The notes beneath the pieces are model-generated. The model was not told the DNA's origin, searched no databases, and saw only the letters and a program-made list of their open reading frames with translations. Below are positions 1-10,100 of a stretch of DNA of 23,694 nucleotides, piece by piece. The translations under genes and the position numbers were made by a program. Position 1 is the stretch's first letter. Each line of letters opens with the position of its first letter. Source of the stretch: a virus; the IMG/VR virus record IMGVR_UViG_3300049597_000526, positions 1-23,694 of that record, one strand, 5' to 3'.

Positions 1-20
1 TTAGTGGATAATTAAAAACC

Positions 21-452
21 ATGACAAAACAACAATGGCTGCTTTCTCAAATTGAACAATTCCCTGAACTATCTCCCAGGGAATTAACTTCATACCTCAA
101 CGATAAAGTATTAGTAGATAATCCAGTTCCTATAGGTCAAGTATCTGTAAAGACAACTTTAGAAGAAGTTTCAGCAGTAGTCACAGATGCGGAAGTTTTG
201 GCACTAGCTGAAAGTCCAGTCTATTTAAGGATATTGGATGCTATTACCCAGAATAGACCTGATTGGATTGTTGGAAATCTGACCACTTTAAAACGTGGCA
301 GCAAACTAAGCCAAGCAAGTTTTGATGCCATCATAGCGTTACTGCAACGAACTGAACCAGACCCCAATTACCAAGAGCAAATAAGTATAAGCCCTGCTGA
401 GTTAGCGGGGCATGGGGCTATTTTAGTTAGTGATGTTGAGGAATTAATTTAA
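21..452 (+). CDS. Hypothetical phage protein, head/tail region
   Basis: I do not recognise this 143-residue protein. It is acidic and mostly helical by eye, with an N-terminal segment MTKQQWLLSQIEQFPELSPRE and a conserved-looking stretch around residues 65-100 (YLRILDAITQNRPDWIVGNL). The ATG at 21 follows a short AT-rich leader with no clear Shine-Dalgarno. It is the first of a same-strand series leading into connector and tail genes, so a virion or assembly role is plausible but unproven. Its codon choice differs from the genes after it: it uses CTG, CCC and GCG more freely and carries few AGTTA/TAACT pentamers, suggesting a different evolutionary source. Confidence 0.7.
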   Translation: MTKQQWLLSQIEQFPELSPRELTSYLNDKVLVDNPVPIGQVSVKTTLEEVSAVVTDAEVLALAESPVYLRILDAITQNRPDWIVGNLTTLKRGSKLSQASFDAIIALLQRTEPDPNYQEQISISPAELAGHGAILVSDVEELI

Positions 453-487
453 TGTTATTATTAACTTAGTTAACCTACTTAATAACT

Positions 488-841
488 ATGGCAATTTCAT
501 CTTCATTCAATCGCGAAAAACTAAATCCTACTATCTCTAAAGCATTATCATTTACTGGTGCTATTGCTCAAGGTACAGATGAATTTATTGTTGATATTAA
601 CTTAACTATTACTAAGGATGATACAACTACAGTAGTTAAAACTGTTCAACGTATTGTTATTCCACTTAATATTCTCAATAACAAATTAACAGTTATTCCT
701 AAACAATATGTATTTCCAGGTAGTGCAACTACTTATTCTAGTGGTGGTACAACTCCATTATTAAGTGCTGGCACTATTGGTAATATAATTGATTTAAATA
801 CATTCTTAACTCAAGCTGGTGATACACCAGAAAACTCATGA
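488..841 (+). CDS. Hypothetical phage structural-region protein
   Basis: A 117-residue protein of unknown function, rich in Thr, Ile and Asn and predicted by eye to be mostly beta strand (residues 30-75 alternate hydrophobic and polar residues). The C-terminal third is Gly/Ser/Thr-rich. The stop overlaps the next gene's start in an ATGA, which indicates translational coupling. Its position upstream of the DUF1320-like connector gene suggests a head decoration or completion protein, but no motif supports a specific call. No Shine-Dalgarno is visible before the ATG at 488. Confidence 0.75.
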   Translation: MAISSSFNREKLNPTISKALSFTGAIAQGTDEFIVDINLTITKDDTTTVVKTVQRIVIPLNILNNKLTVIPKQYVFPGSATTYSSGGTTPLLSAGTIGNIIDLNTFLTQAGDTPENS

Positions 842-1122
842 ACTTAACAACTAAAGTAACTTTAATTCAACAATACATGGATCGTAATGGTAACATCTAT
901 CCAGCTAACTTACCTTATCTCTATGGTCAGTTACCAGAAGACATTAGAGATAATGGTGCTTATGTTAAATCACTTGAAACAGTTGAGATTACATTAGAAC
1001 CATATCAAATGATTAACGTAGATGAAATAGATACTGGTACTGCTAATCGTCCAGAGAGAGTTAAGAAGCAAGTAGTTAAACAACGTGACTTAATTGAGAC
1101 AACTGAAATAACTAAGGTGTAA
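838..1122 (+). CDS. Hypothetical small protein, coupled to upstream gene
   Basis: A 94-residue protein that I cannot assign. It begins at the ATG of an ATGA overlap with the preceding gene. A possible glycine/tyrosine patch (YPANLPYLYGQLPEDIRDNGAY) lies at residues 20-41, followed by an acidic strand region and a basic C-terminal segment (RPERVKKQVVKQRD). It resembles short accessory proteins found between capsid and connector genes in tailed phages, but this is context only. The downstream gene starts one base after its stop. Confidence 0.75.
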   Translation: MNLTTKVTLIQQYMDRNGNIYPANLPYLYGQLPEDIRDNGAYVKSLETVEITLEPYQMINVDEIDTGTANRPERVKKQVVKQRDLIETTEITKV

Positions 1123-1123
1123 T

Positions 1124-1393
1124 ATGTTCCTAATGACAGATATCAATAGGAGTGCTGTCATTAGAACAGCTAACTTCAAACGCGGTCGAGATAAAGTTAA
1201 GCGTAAGAAAAAAAAGGGAATCAACTACAAAGAAACTAAAGATACAGTTAAAGTAGGTCAAAAGTTAGCATCAACTGGGACTAATATAAGTCGTGAACTT
1301 CGTGGTTGGCTTAAATTAGTAAATCGCACGAAAGATGACCTTCGACGACTTAATTTCCTCAGAGCAGCTAGAAAAATAGCTAAAGGTGAATAA
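1124..1393 (+). CDS. Small highly basic protein with MF..D.N / RGRD.KRK N-terminus
   Basis: An 89-residue, strongly basic protein with a Lys run at residues 26-31. An AAGG six bases upstream of the ATG at 1124 supports this start over the in-frame ATG at 1133. The N-terminal peptide (MFLMTDINRS, then NFKRGRDKVKRK) matches the start of the protein at 10649-11137, which reads MFILNDVNLS then NYGRGRDRIKRK. The rest of the two proteins is unrelated by eye. The basic character suggests nucleic-acid or membrane-surface contact, but the function is unknown. The gene ends exactly where the connector gene begins. Confidence 0.75.
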   Translation: MFLMTDINRSAVIRTANFKRGRDKVKRKKKKGINYKETKDTVKVGQKLASTGTNISRELRGWLKLVNRTKDDLRRLNFLRAARKIAKGE

Positions 1394-1984
1394 ATGACCT
1401 ATACACCTATCTACTGCAATAAGGAATCAATCGGGCGCAAATTGAAGGCGCGACTTAATATCAAACCAAGTCAATATCAATCTGCACCATATAGTAGTCT
1501 ACCTAGTAATGAAGTTGATGATGTTCTGGTTGATGAAGTTATCGAACAACAAGAGGAGTTCCTTAACTTAATACTCAATCAGATATATGAGTTACCGCTA
1601 ATCAATAATCACTCAATACTAACTACTATTGTTGATGATCTAGTAATAGCGGAGTTACTGCGTATCCACTTCATAGGAACTGGAATGGCGCAACTAGGTG
1701 GTGATGTGGCGGGAACTAGTACAGATACTAAGTTACACGCATACAGTCTACTGGCGATGTTAACTACTGGTCATAACATATACATTCCCGGTATGCCTCT
1801 AGTAGCAACTAATGTTGGAGTTGCACAACCTCAACCAATTAGATTAACAGGTGAAGTTAATAGAAGTAGTTATGACGATACTATAACTCGACTTGAAGTG
1901 TACGTTACAACTAGACCTAAGTTAGCAGCACTTCGTGATGTTGAGTTTATTAATGAAACAGGTAAAGGAGATATATACTGGTGA
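1394..1984 (+). CDS. Head-tail connector / adaptor protein (DUF1320/Gp36-like)
   Basis: A 196-residue protein whose central helical block (VDEVIEQQEEFLNLILNQIY, then ELPL, then a helix VDDLVIAELLRI) resembles the Gp36/DUF1320 and gp6-type head-tail adaptors. In that family an N-terminal helix with a (R/I)Y-LPL signature is followed by an IA-x-L/Y-x-L helix. Such proteins sit beneath the portal and prepare the head for tail joining. The order connector, small protein, terminator, tube agrees with this. The ATG abuts the upstream stop. Its end overlaps the next gene in GTGA. The family assignment is by pattern only. Confidence 0.55.
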   Translation: MTYTPIYCNKESIGRKLKARLNIKPSQYQSAPYSSLPSNEVDDVLVDEVIEQQEEFLNLILNQIYELPLINNHSILTTIVDDLVIAELLRIHFIGTGMAQLGGDVAGTSTDTKLHAYSLLAMLTTGHNIYIPGMPLVATNVGVAQPQPIRLTGEVNRSSYDDTITRLEVYVTTRPKLAALRDVEFINETGKGDIYW

Positions 1985-2208
1985 AGATAAACAGTGATAA
2001 GTTAACTGAGTTAAGTAATCAATTTAAAACGATGAGAGATTACACAGTTGGAGATCGTGATATTGCGCCACTTATATTAGATGAAGTTAGTTATCCAATT
2101 AAACTTAGAGTTAATCAAGGTATTCCTAACGTAGCGAAGTTATCTAGACCTACTACTAAATACGAAGAGTTAATTAAGTCTATAGTTAAGGTGTTGCTGA
2201 AACCATGA
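1981..2208 (+). CDS. Small head-tail completion candidate (GTG start)
   Basis: A 75-residue protein starting at a GTG that shares four bases with the upstream stop (GTGA). AAGGAG at 1965-1970 lies ten bases ahead and supports this start. The protein is basic and helical at both ends and has no motif I recognise. Its 3' end overlaps the next gene in ATGA. Sandwiched between an adaptor-like and a terminator-like protein, it may be a head-tail stopper or neck accessory; that is inference from order alone. Confidence 0.7.
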   Translation: MKINSDKLTELSNQFKTMRDYTVGDRDIAPLILDEVSYPIKLRVNQGIPNVAKLSRPTTKYEELIKSIVKVLLKP

Positions 2209-2654
2209 TTAATGAAGATTACTTAACTGGACATATAGCTAACTATCTTAAACGTGAACTTAATAGACGTGCTAATGACGAAGGATTAACTGTACCTATT
2301 ATTAATAGCTATCGTTTATATGATGCGTTTAATGTACCTGTGCAAGACTTCCCACTAATTAAAGTATTTAGAACTAGTTCACAATACACTGTTAGTAATA
2401 AACGACTTAGCTCTATTCAAGTTCACTATTCATTAGTGTTACCTAATCTAGAGGTATTATTACCTTATTTAAATTGGGTTGATTATAATATTAATGAGGT
2501 ACTTAGTTTTGCATTACATGATATAACTGTATTTATAGAACCAACTTCTAAACGTTGCGAATACAGAACATTAATGAATGAGTTAGGAACTCCTATTTAT
2601 AGTTTCCTCCGTTTCTCCTTCAACGTAACAGAAGGTCAACCTACTATTTGTTAA
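2205..2654 (+). CDS. Putative tail terminator / tail completion protein
   Basis: A 149-residue alpha/beta protein directly upstream of the putative tail tube gene. It begins with a helix (residues 1-25), then a segment FPLIKVFRTSSQYT and alternating strands. This is the usual look of tail terminator or minor tail proteins that cap the tube and join it to the head. Coupling to the preceding gene by ATGA overlap supports the start. The fold call rests on size, position and secondary-structure impression; no diagnostic motif is present. Confidence 0.5.
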   Translation: MINEDYLTGHIANYLKRELNRRANDEGLTVPIINSYRLYDAFNVPVQDFPLIKVFRTSSQYTVSNKRLSSIQVHYSLVLPNLEVLLPYLNWVDYNINEVLSFALHDITVFIEPTSKRCEYRTLMNELGTPIYSFLRFSFNVTEGQPTIC

Positions 2655-2664
2655 GGCTACAATT

Positions 2665-3456
2665 ATGACAATCGGTAAATTATACGACACTATTAAAGGC
2701 GTTGCTAATTTAAAGTTAACTCGTCTATCTGATGGTGCATTATTACATCTACCTACTCCAACTGGATTTGTAATTGATAACAATATTGAAGAAAAGATTC
2801 AAACAACTCAAAATAACCAGGGTGAAATGACTCGTTCTGGTAGTTACATTACTGGACGTATGCCAGTTCTGCGAGTTGTCTATTCCTATATGCAACCAGA
2901 GATCCTGCAATTTAAAATTGGCAATCAATTTGATGCTAAGACTGGCACATTAGATGTAGTTAAGAGTTATCAAGTAACTCAGAATAACTATGCGGCAGTT
3001 ACAACTGGTTTTCTAGGTTATGGTGTTGCACTTAACGCTCCTAGTAAAGCATCTGTTCAACGTAATAATCTCTCAGTTCAATTAACTCAAGTTAGTATTG
3101 CGAGTTTTAGTGCAACTACAGATGATACATTTGCAGTTGGAGCATCTCTCAATGTTAAGTTCTCTAATAATCTCGTTACCGCAAATGAAACAGTTAGTTT
3201 AACTACAACTGAAACATTTACTGGAACTGGTATTAGTGATAACGTAGTTGGCGCACATAAAGTTAGTGCATTACTAATTACGAAGGCTAATAAAGTAATT
3301 CACTTTAAATGTGATAACGTAACACCTAGTTACGCGGGATCTACACTTGATCCGAAGGCAGATGCAATTGAAATACCATTCTTCATTAATGATGTTCCAG
3401 GTGTCTGTTTCCCTTATGAATGGAATTATGTACCTATTCAAGTTGGTTGTAACTAA
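2665..3456 (+). CDS. Major tail tube protein candidate
   Basis: A 263-residue, beta-rich protein (Thr, Ser, Val, Asn) located immediately before the tail assembly chaperone pair, the normal place for the major tail tube protein that stacks into hexameric rings around the tape measure. Two beta-rich halves are visible: residues 1-120, and residues 120-263, which end with a long patch of short strands. No sheath-like gene lies between it and the chaperones, arguing for a non-contractile tail. A short 8-residue spacer separates its ATG from the upstream stop. The assignment is positional plus composition. Confidence 0.6.
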   Translation: MTIGKLYDTIKGVANLKLTRLSDGALLHLPTPTGFVIDNNIEEKIQTTQNNQGEMTRSGSYITGRMPVLRVVYSYMQPEILQFKIGNQFDAKTGTLDVVKSYQVTQNNYAAVTTGFLGYGVALNAPSKASVQRNNLSVQLTQVSIASFSATTDDTFAVGASLNVKFSNNLVTANETVSLTTTETFTGTGISDNVVGAHKVSALLITKANKVIHFKCDNVTPSYAGSTLDPKADAIEIPFFINDVPGVCFPYEWNYVPIQVGCN

Positions 3457-3474
3457 TTAATGTAATAATAGTAG

Positions 3475-3945
3475 ATGAATAATCTACTATTTAAATCTAT
3501 GAATAACTTTGATATAACATACAGTGACGGAACTATAGATACAGTTAAGCGTGTAACTCGCACTAAGTTAAAGGACTTAATTGTACTACAACAGAAACTC
3601 CTCTACTTTTTTCTTACTCATAATGCTAATGTCGGGGCTTGTGTTGCTGATGATGCGTGTTGGAGTGTAATTAAAACTACATCTAAATTACTAGCAGTAG
3701 TTGGAGATGGAGCAGTCAAGTTAGAGTTACTTGAGGATAATTTAGAACAGTTAAGTAATATATTCTTCACTACATCTACACCTGAAGAAATAGCTCAATA
3801 CACTAATATCGGTAAGATGATTGAAGCTGAAACATGGTACAAGCCATCTCTCATCAGTCAGTTACATCAACTTAATTATCGAGGAGATAGTGGTGAAGCA
3901 ATAAAAAAAATGACACAGGAACAACCAGAAGTTCCTACGCTATAG
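3475..3945 (+). CDS. Tail assembly chaperone, short (G-type) product
   Basis: A 156-residue protein between the tail tube and the tape measure, helix-rich after an N-terminal beta segment (NNFDITYSDGTIDTVKR). It is the 0-frame product of the two-frame chaperone gene, ending at the TAG at 3943-3945 a few codons after the A run. In lambda-like phages the short form (gpG) and the frameshifted long form (gpGT) coat the tape measure and recruit tube subunits without entering the virion. An internal ATG at 3499 is an alternative start; neither has a strong Shine-Dalgarno. Confidence 0.75.
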   Translation: MNNLLFKSMNNFDITYSDGTIDTVKRVTRTKLKDLIVLQQKLLYFFLTHNANVGACVADDACWSVIKTTSKLLAVVGDGAVKLELLEDNLEQLSNIFFTTSTPEEIAQYTNIGKMIEAETWYKPSLISQLHQLNYRGDSGEAIKKMTQEQPEVPTL

Positions 3946-4190
3946 ATTTAGCGGCATTAATTGAGATATATGGTGGTGTTGAGAATGCACTACTACTAGT
4001 TAACTCACTAGATGATCTGGAGATACATGATCTGATTAATCAGACAACTGAGTTACGTAAAGATCCATCAGTTCGAGATGCTGAGGAAGTAGAAAGAGAT
4101 TGGAATGATTATGTTATTAATAATGATCTAGATCAGGAGATAATCGTAGACGGTAAGAAAACAAGTATAAATCAATTAATGGGGTTCTAA
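3475..4190 (+). CDS. Tail assembly chaperone, frameshifted (GT-type) fusion
   Basis: Slippage of -1 on the A run at 3903-3910 joins codons 1-145 (3475-3909) to a second frame running 3909-4187, with its TAA at 4188-4190, giving about 238 residues. I read the whole -1 frame and found no stop. It encodes NDTGTTRSSYAIDLAALIEI and a charged helical C-terminus ending INQLMGF, with the compact helical, acidic look of T-type chaperone domains. Its stop overlaps the tape measure ATG by one base (TAATG). Without a frameshift this 240-base stretch before a 6.4-kb gene would be empty, which strengthens the case. Confidence 0.82.
3903..3936 (+). promoter_or_regulatory. Programmed -1 ribosomal frameshift signal
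   Basis: The heptamer A_AAA_AAA (3903-3909) is in the correct phase for tandem slippage: zero-frame codons are ATA AAA AAA ATG. Seven bases downstream is a perfect 6-bp hairpin, AGGAAC (3917-3922) with GTTCCT (3931-3936) around an 8-nt loop. This slip-plus-spacer-plus-stem layout is the known architecture of -1 frameshift sites in tail chaperone genes. Confidence 0.8.
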
Positions 4191-7100
4191 TGGATCAATA
4201 TAATCAAGACGTTAACATTAACTTCCAAGGTGAAGATAATATAAGTGGAGTTATTGATAAAGTTAATGAGAAAGTTGGTTCATTACAATTCAAGATAATG
4301 GCACTTAACATAGGGTTAGGTGCATTTGGTAAACAGTTATTTACTAACTCTGATAACTTAGCTAAGTTTACTAAGGTTCTTGGTACAACTGATGTTCTAT
4401 TAAATAAGACATTTGCAGTAATTGGAGTAGTTAAAGTATTCTCAATACTAGGAACTGGTATTAATGATGCGAAAGCTAACTTAGATGGATTTAATGATGG
4501 ATTGAAAGCAATGCAAGCTAGTGGACTTGATATTGGCATTATTACGCAATTCACGCAATTACAAGATGCAGTATTAGGAAGTCGTAATGCTCTAGATTCA
4601 TTTAGTTTAACTGCATTAACTACATTTAATAGATTCAATAAAGTTAAATCAGAAGTAGCTACATTGTTTCCTGAGAATGATCCATTTATTAAGAATCTAT
4701 CTACTAGTATTCAGAAACTAGTTAATGAGGATCTTAAAAATGCAGTAACTAGTATTGACGCATTAAAAGCTAGTTATGAAGCTGCGTCGTCTGGTTTTAC
4801 TGAAGCTGCTGATAACCAAGCTGTAATGACAGCAGGACTTAAATTAGCTAAAGCTGGTGGTGCTGATACTGGAGCAACTATGAAGGTACTTGCTCAAACT
4901 ATTAGTGCTTATAATCTGAGTGCTGGTGATGCAACTAAAGTTAGTGCAGTTCTAAATCAAACTGTACAATTAGGTGTAACTACAATACCAGAATTAAGTA
5001 ATGGTTTTGCTCAAGCAGCAGTAACAGCTAACGCAGCTAAGATTAAATTGCAAGAGTTAGGTGCTGCTGTAGCAACATTAACATTAAAAGGTTTTGACAC
5101 AAACAGTGCATTAACAGGTATTGAATCATTATCGCGCGTAATTATCAGCAAAACTCCTCAAGCTGCTGCTGCATTGCGAGAATTACGTGATGAAGGTGGT
5201 AAACCAATTAGATTTGACGTTAGTGAAATAAAAGCTAAAGGTCTTACTAAAGCAATACAGGATTTAAATATAGCAGCTAAGGGTAACGTTGAAGTAATTC
5301 GTGAAATAATTGCAGATTCTACTTCTTATAATACTTTCTTAGCATTAGCAGCTAATAACTCTGAGAAATTGGGTGAATTTACTCAGAAGATGTTTGATGT
5401 TAGTAAAACAGGTGAAGTTGCACGTAAAGCATTAGATAGTGTATTTGGAATTAAATTAAATAACCAAGCTGAAACATTCGATGCAATTGTAAATAGAATA
5501 ACTGAACAATTCATACAATTTGGTGAACAGTTAGCTCCATTCTTTGACACTGGAGTTAAAGCATTAGAAACGTTCACTAAAACATTATCTGGAATTAGTC
5601 CAGAAATGAAGAAGACTATAGCATCAATATTGCTAGGTCAATTAGCATTTAATAAAGTAACTGATACTATTGGTATTTTAGTTGGAACTATAACTAAAGC
5701 ATTCTTAGCATATCAAGGTTTGCGAGTAACCTTGATGTTCATGAATGGAACTATAGGTGAACAGTTCAACTTAATTAATGGATTAATTAAAACTAAAGCA
5801 GGATTAGTTCCCGTAATTAAACAGTTAATGGGATTTGATCAATCACATCTATTAATACAAACTAAATTAAATACAGTTACTAAAACTAGGGGTGAATTGC
5901 TTAAAGCTGTATTTACTGGAGAAGGTGATAGATTAACTAACCTTAAACAATTAGTTGGTTTAGAGAAACAATATGAACTTAATGTAGGTGAGTTAAACAA
6001 AACATTAGATGGTAGAAATAAGATACTTGATAATCAAGTAGATAAAGTTAATGGAGTTATTAAAGCAACGGCTAAAGTAAAGGATGCTGAAGCTACAGCT
6101 AACTCTATTAAACAAGAAGGTCTACAACTATTAGATGAGTTAGAGATATCTAATGCTAAACAACTTGATATTAAAACTAAATTAATTAAGGTAGAAGATG
6201 ATCTTAAATTAGGTGGTTCTAATACTGTTGCATTACAGAAGGAATCAATACTACTTAATAATCAATTAACTAATTCACTTGATGAACAACAACAACTACA
6301 AGAGTTAATTAACGTAAATAACGTTAAGTATGGTGATGCAACTAAAGCATTAGTAACATCAGAACTCGCACTTGATTCAACTAGACTTGCAGCTAAGGAA
6401 AGACTTAGTGTTATAGTTACTAAACAATTAGCTATTGAACAACTGCAAGCTAACTTAACTATCTATAATGAGAAAGCAGTTAAGTTATCTACTGCTGCTG
6501 AGTTATTAAGAACTAAAGCTAAAGTTGATTCTGCCAACGCTTCTATTTTCTTACAACGTGCAGAGTTTCTACAAACTAAATCAACTGAATATGCAACGTT
6601 AGCAACTACAACTCAAACTGCTATTATCGCTGGTAATGCAGAAGTTAGAAAACTTAAAATAGCAGCATCATTAGCAGAACAAGTTGCTGATGGTAATTTA
6701 ATTAAAGTACAAGTAGGTTTAGGTACTAGTTACATTGCTAATAGTTTACTAACGAGAATACTGTTCTTCGATATTACTAATTTAGCTGGAGCTACTAAAG
6801 CAGTTAGTGTTGCAGGAACTGGATTTGCAGGTGTAATTGGTGGTTTATGGACAACATCAATTGGTATAGCTAGTGCAACATTAAGATTCCTAGATGCTCA
6901 ACTTACAACACTGTATCTTAAATTAGCTCCATTTACATTAGCGTTAGCTCCCATAGCAGTAGCATTAGGATTAATTGGTACTATTGGTTATGAAGCATTC
7001 TTCGGAATGACAGGTCAATTAAATAACTTAAATAAAGAATTAAAAGAATTAGATAAACAAGGACAACTTAATTTAATACGTGAATTAGATAAATTACAAA

Positions 7101-10100
7101 TTAATAAACAACTTAATGAATCAGAACAGAAGAGATTACAACTATTGAAAGAATCAGTAAGTGTAGCTAAAGAAGCTGATGAAAGTTCTAAAGGTGTTAT
7201 GGATCGTGTGGGCGATTTTAATAATACTATAGAAAAGTTTAATGCAACTAAAATTATATTTAATGGTATTATCAGTGGATTTGGTAAAGTTATTAATTTA
7301 TTTAGAGCAGATGCTGTAGTAAAAGTTCTTGATGATATAGATGTTGCATCATTAAAAACTCGTGATTCTATTAATGAATTAACTAAATCAACTAAGAAAC
7401 TTCAATTGGGATTTACTGGAATTGAAGAAGTAGATAAATTAATTAAGCAAGGTAAAATACTTAGCGCAACAGACATAGATAAAATTGCTAATGAAGCTAA
7501 AGTTGCAACTAAGAGAACTGAATTAGAAATATCAATTAATGAAAATAAAATTAAGGCAGTTAGTGAACAACTTAAAGATTTCGATAAGTTAAGTATTGAA
7601 GAACGTAAACAAGCTAGTGACCACGAAAAACAATTAGATACACATCGTACAATATTAGAAACTGCTAATGATAAATTGAAAGATGTATTAAGTAAGAAAA
7701 AAGAGATAGATAAGGCGCGAATAGAATATCAAACTCAACAGAACATATTACTTAAGAGAGTATTAGATAATAATCTGGAAATAGAAAAAGGTAGCACTAC
7801 TATAGAAGGTGATCAAGGAGCTAACGCACTTCAAACTAGAATGAAGAAGGGACTTAGATTGGCGCAAACTGATCTAGAACAATATCGTCGTCAAGTTAAA
7901 GCAACATTAGATGGAACTGGTGAATATCTTGATGCTAATAATAAGAAGGTTAAAATTGACGTAACTGATATGACTGATTACGTTAATAAATTTGACACTA
8001 ATGTTAATGGAGTTATTAGTAGTATTGATCAGTTATATCAAGTTAATGGTACTAGTGCAACTGAAGCAGCTAAAACACTTAAAGCTGTATTAGATACTAA
8101 TAAACAAGAGATGAATATAACTGATTATATTAATGGAATTAACCAAGCTATAGGTTACATGAGAGATGGAAGTAAAGTAACAATAGACTTACTTAACTTA
8201 GAAGGTGAAACTCGACGGGCTATGTTAGATAGTGGAGTTACATCAACTAGAGAAACAAATGCTGCGATACGTAAGTTAAATGCAGCTAAGTTAGAAGAGG
8301 AAATTAATAATCAGAAACAACTAATTGAATTTACTAAAGCTACATCTGGTGCAGATCAGAAGAAGTTAGATGCTGCTAAGTTAAAGTTACTTGAACAACA
8401 ACTAGCTGCACAACAACGTGATAATCTTAAAGCTGAATTAGATGAAAGATTTAAACAACAACAAGTAGCATTAGATAGAGAACAAGAGCTAATTAAGTTA
8501 GATAAAGTTAAACGTCTTATTAGTGAAGAAGAATATAACAATAAGATAGCTGAGGATACTAAACGTAACTTAGATTTAAAACGTAAACAACTACTACAGG
8601 AACTAGAGTTAAATAAAAATGATTTAGAGAAAACTAAGTCTATTAATAATCAATTACTAGGAATTGATGTACAACAACAAGAGTTAATAACATCTAATTT
8701 AGAACGTGCAATTAATGTACGATCTAAAAAACGTGAATTAGAGTTAACTAGAGAACAAGCTTTAGTTGTTTTGAATAGAAGTAAGTTCTTAACTACTGAA
8801 GAACAATCTATCAGAGATATAGATGTGGTAAGAAAAAAGGAGATATTAAATAAACAACTATCTCTTAATGAACAACTTAAGTTAGTTGAACATGATAAAA
8901 CTAAACAGACGGAAATACAGAATCAATTACTTAATCTACAGTTAGATTATCAGAAGATAATAACTGATAATTTAGAACGTGAGTTTACTAAACGTAGTAA
9001 ACTCATTGAAAATGCCGCGAATAGAACTAAGTTAGTTTACCGTGAATTAACTAACACCATTGATAATAATGTAGCATCACTTAACGAAGAGAATAAGATA
9101 ATAGATAGTCGTAATAAGTTAACATCATCTACACTTGAAAATGAAAGTGCGCGATTAACTAACTCACTTAAAGTAACTAACGATATTGAGAAACGTGCTG
9201 CTATTGAAACTAAGATAGCTCAACTGCGCGAATCTAATCGTGTAGTTACAGATGCTACTGAACAACGTAGTTTAATTAATCAACAGAAGTTAATTGAATT
9301 ATCATTGCAGAAACAACAAATAGAGTTAGATAGTCGGCGCAATGATGCTAATAATAACAGTAAGTTAATACAACTTGAGTTAGAGAAAGCTATTAAACAG
9401 AAGAGAAATAAAGAAGATATAGATGCAATTAAAATTAGATTAGATGCTAATAAACAAGAACAATTAGCTATCACTAAACAGAATGAGTTACTAGATGTAA
9501 CTAAACGTAATCAAAGTGAGATTAATAGTAATGCAAGTAGAGAACTAGAGATTAGACAACGTATAGGTAGAGAAGGTGGATTGCTCGATCTAGAGATAAC
9601 TAAACAAAATGAGAAAATAGCTAGGTATGAGAAGATTGCACAACTGGCAAATCTAGAAGCTACAATTGCAGAAACTAATGCTAATAAAATGCAATTAGCT
9701 GGTGATCTACAAATTAAAAATTACCAAATGCGATTAGACCTTCTTAATAAACAAGCTGAATTAGAACAACAGCATCAAGATAATACACAACGTATGTTTA
9801 AGATGGCTGAAGGATTAGCAGTAAGTGATTATCAGAAACGTAAGTTAGCAGAACAAGCTGCTAAACAAGAGTTACTTAACCTTAATAAGAAACATCAAAT
9901 AGAACGTGATATATTAGCTATTCAAATTAAGATGAATGAACTAGCTCTAATTAAAAGTGAGTTAGATCAAAAGAGTGCCGAAAAGAAATTAGCAGCAGAA
10001 CTTAAAGTACAAGAAGCTGAAACAGCTAAAGTATTAAAGAGTAGAACTGCAACTGATGAAGAGAAGAAAGGATCATTAGCAACATTAGATGCTAAGAAGT

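Noticed and set aside
459-474. Palindrome TTAACT-T-AGTTAA in the 453-487 gap as an operator
   Set aside because: The same word occurs inside genes (for example near 15608) and follows from the genome-wide excess of TAACT/AGTTA.
1208-1216. In-frame A_AAA_AAG slippery heptamer (1210-1216) in the basic 89-residue gene
   Set aside because: The -1 frame closes after seven codons (TAA at 1237-1239) and there is no clear stimulatory stem; a Lys-codon run explains it.
2583-2783. Minus-strand open frame across the terminator/tube boundary
   Set aside because: Overlaps two well-supported plus-strand genes and has no coupled neighbours on its strand.
4204-4638. Minus-strand open frame of 144 codons in the tape measure gene
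   Set aside because: Sits opposite the tape measure; the long antisense frame follows from its codon bias. The same holds for the frames at 5383, 8356, 9280, 16547 and 23348.
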